6,663 nucleotides of DNA, from assembly GCA_900770835.1 (NCBI GenBank), contig CAAGLQ010000057.1, positions 1 through 6,663 on the forward strand, in the 5' to 3' direction. Below are positions 6,489-6,663 of this stretch, piece after piece (positions within the stretch are counted from its first letter, which is position 1; the number at the start of each line of letters is the position of its first letter). This stretch comes from an uncultured Parabacteroides sp. GTDB lineage: Bacteria > Bacteroidota > Bacteroidia > Bacteroidales > Tannerellaceae. Position numbers and translations under genes: made by a program. The notes under the pieces are model-generated. The model searched no databases. It was not told the origin of the DNA and saw only the letters and a list, made by a program, of their open reading frames with translations.

Positions 6489-6591
6489 AATTAATCCACT
6501 CTATCTTTACGCTGATGGAGTAGTTCCCCTATCAGGAGCCAACTTCACAGCCTATAGAAAAGCCCCTGGCCGTGTGGTTCGGGGCTTTTTT
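6489..6591 (+). ncRNA. Candidate small RNA of about 100 nt
   Basis: Between a possible promoter and a strong intrinsic terminator there is no credible coding sequence, but there are two stem-loops. The first pairs 6512-6520 (CTGATGGAG) with 6527-6535 (CCCTATCAG), a 9-bp stem with one mismatch, one G-T pair and a 6-nt loop. The second is the terminator hairpin. The upstream gene runs the opposite way and a separate promoter follows, so the terminator must end a transcript that begins within this intergenic region. It could instead be the leader or attenuator of the next gene. I do not recognise an RNA family. The 5' end is estimated from the promoter. Confidence 0.35.
6558..6591 (+). terminator. 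Rho-independent terminator
   Basis: AAAAGCCCC (6558-6566) pairs perfectly with GGGGCTTTT (6581-6589). Inside it, after a one-base mismatch, GGCC pairs with GGTT (two C-G and two G-T pairs) around a GTGT loop. A run of six T (6586-6591) follows. On the opposite strand the run after the stem is only four T, so plus-strand termination is favoured. Confidence 0.8.
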
Positions 6592-6607
6592 CTTGCTAAG
6601 AAGCAAG
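6592..6607. repeat. Short inverted repeat after the terminator
   Basis: CTTGCT (6592-6597) and AGCAAG (6602-6607) form a perfect 6-bp stem with a 4-nt AAGA loop directly after the T-run of the terminator. It lies 19 bp upstream of the next -7 box and could be a small operator or part of the terminator region; no role is shown. Confidence 0.35.
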
Positions 6608-6626
6608 CGCATGTAAATAAGTTTTG

Positions 6627-6634
6627 TAATTTTG
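6627..6634 (+). promoter_or_regulatory. -7 promoter box for a gene beyond the right edge
   Basis: TAATTTTG is a perfect TAnnTTTG element, followed by GCGGC, a context often seen at Bacteroidales promoters. No clear -33 TTTG is present. Transcription would start near 6641, so the gene it serves should begin just past the window end. No start codon of that gene is visible here. Confidence 0.55.
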
Positions 6635-6663
6635 CGGCACGATTCAAATCTATTCATTTATAA

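Noticed and set aside
6472..6663. Plus-strand open frame of 63 codons starting at TTG
   Set aside because: It uses a TTG start inside the possible promoter and reads straight through the terminator hairpin and the next -7 box. The protein is low-complexity with no recognisable domain.

Overview
The window looks like chromosomal DNA from a member of the Bacteroidales, most likely near Parabacteroides/Tannerellaceae. Evidence: four gene-upstream regions carry a perfect Bacteroidota-type -7 box (TAnnTTTG), the gene starts lack strong Shine-Dalgarno sites, and the proteins read as Bacteroidales homologues (a ParE beginning with a long IRRRPGMYIGKLGDG-type stretch, a short RNase R, and a membrane-anchored LytTR regulator). 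The genus is an inference. The left edge is a contig or read end: bases 1-14 equal the 3' end of an Illumina adapter, so the first gene is cut by assembly, not by biology.

Layout: (1) 15-1732, minus strand, parE (topoisomerase IV subunit B), missing its C-terminus. (2) 1756-2883, minus strand, a 375-residue GNAT-fold/YghO-like protein, 23 bp upstream of parE and probably co-transcribed with it. (3) 2884-3285, a 402-bp divergent intergenic region with a promoter for each side and, between them, a tandem array of a 41-bp unit (five full units plus a sixth core). (4) 3286-5460, plus strand, rnr (RNase R), with a hairpin and a 14-bp palindrome in its short leader. (5) 5482-6330, minus strand, convergent with rnr across 21 bp, a LytTR-family DNA-binding protein with four predicted membrane segments. 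(6) 6331-6663, a 333-bp region with the lytTR promoter, a 20-bp-period direct repeat just upstream of it, a possible ~100-nt small RNA ending in a strong intrinsic terminator, and a promoter for a gene beyond the right edge.

The protein-coding content is ordinary housekeeping: chromosome decatenation, RNA decay and one local regulator. No mobile element, CRISPR array, tRNA or rRNA was seen. The unexplained part is the non-coding DNA. The 41-bp array has an invariant A5-C-T7 core and an invariant CGACGCTGYAGATTC block, with no indels, and its three rnr-proximal units can form a stem-loop whose 3' arm varies but stays paired. The second candidate is the terminator-ended transcript unit at about 6489-6591. 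Neither can be named from the sequence alone.
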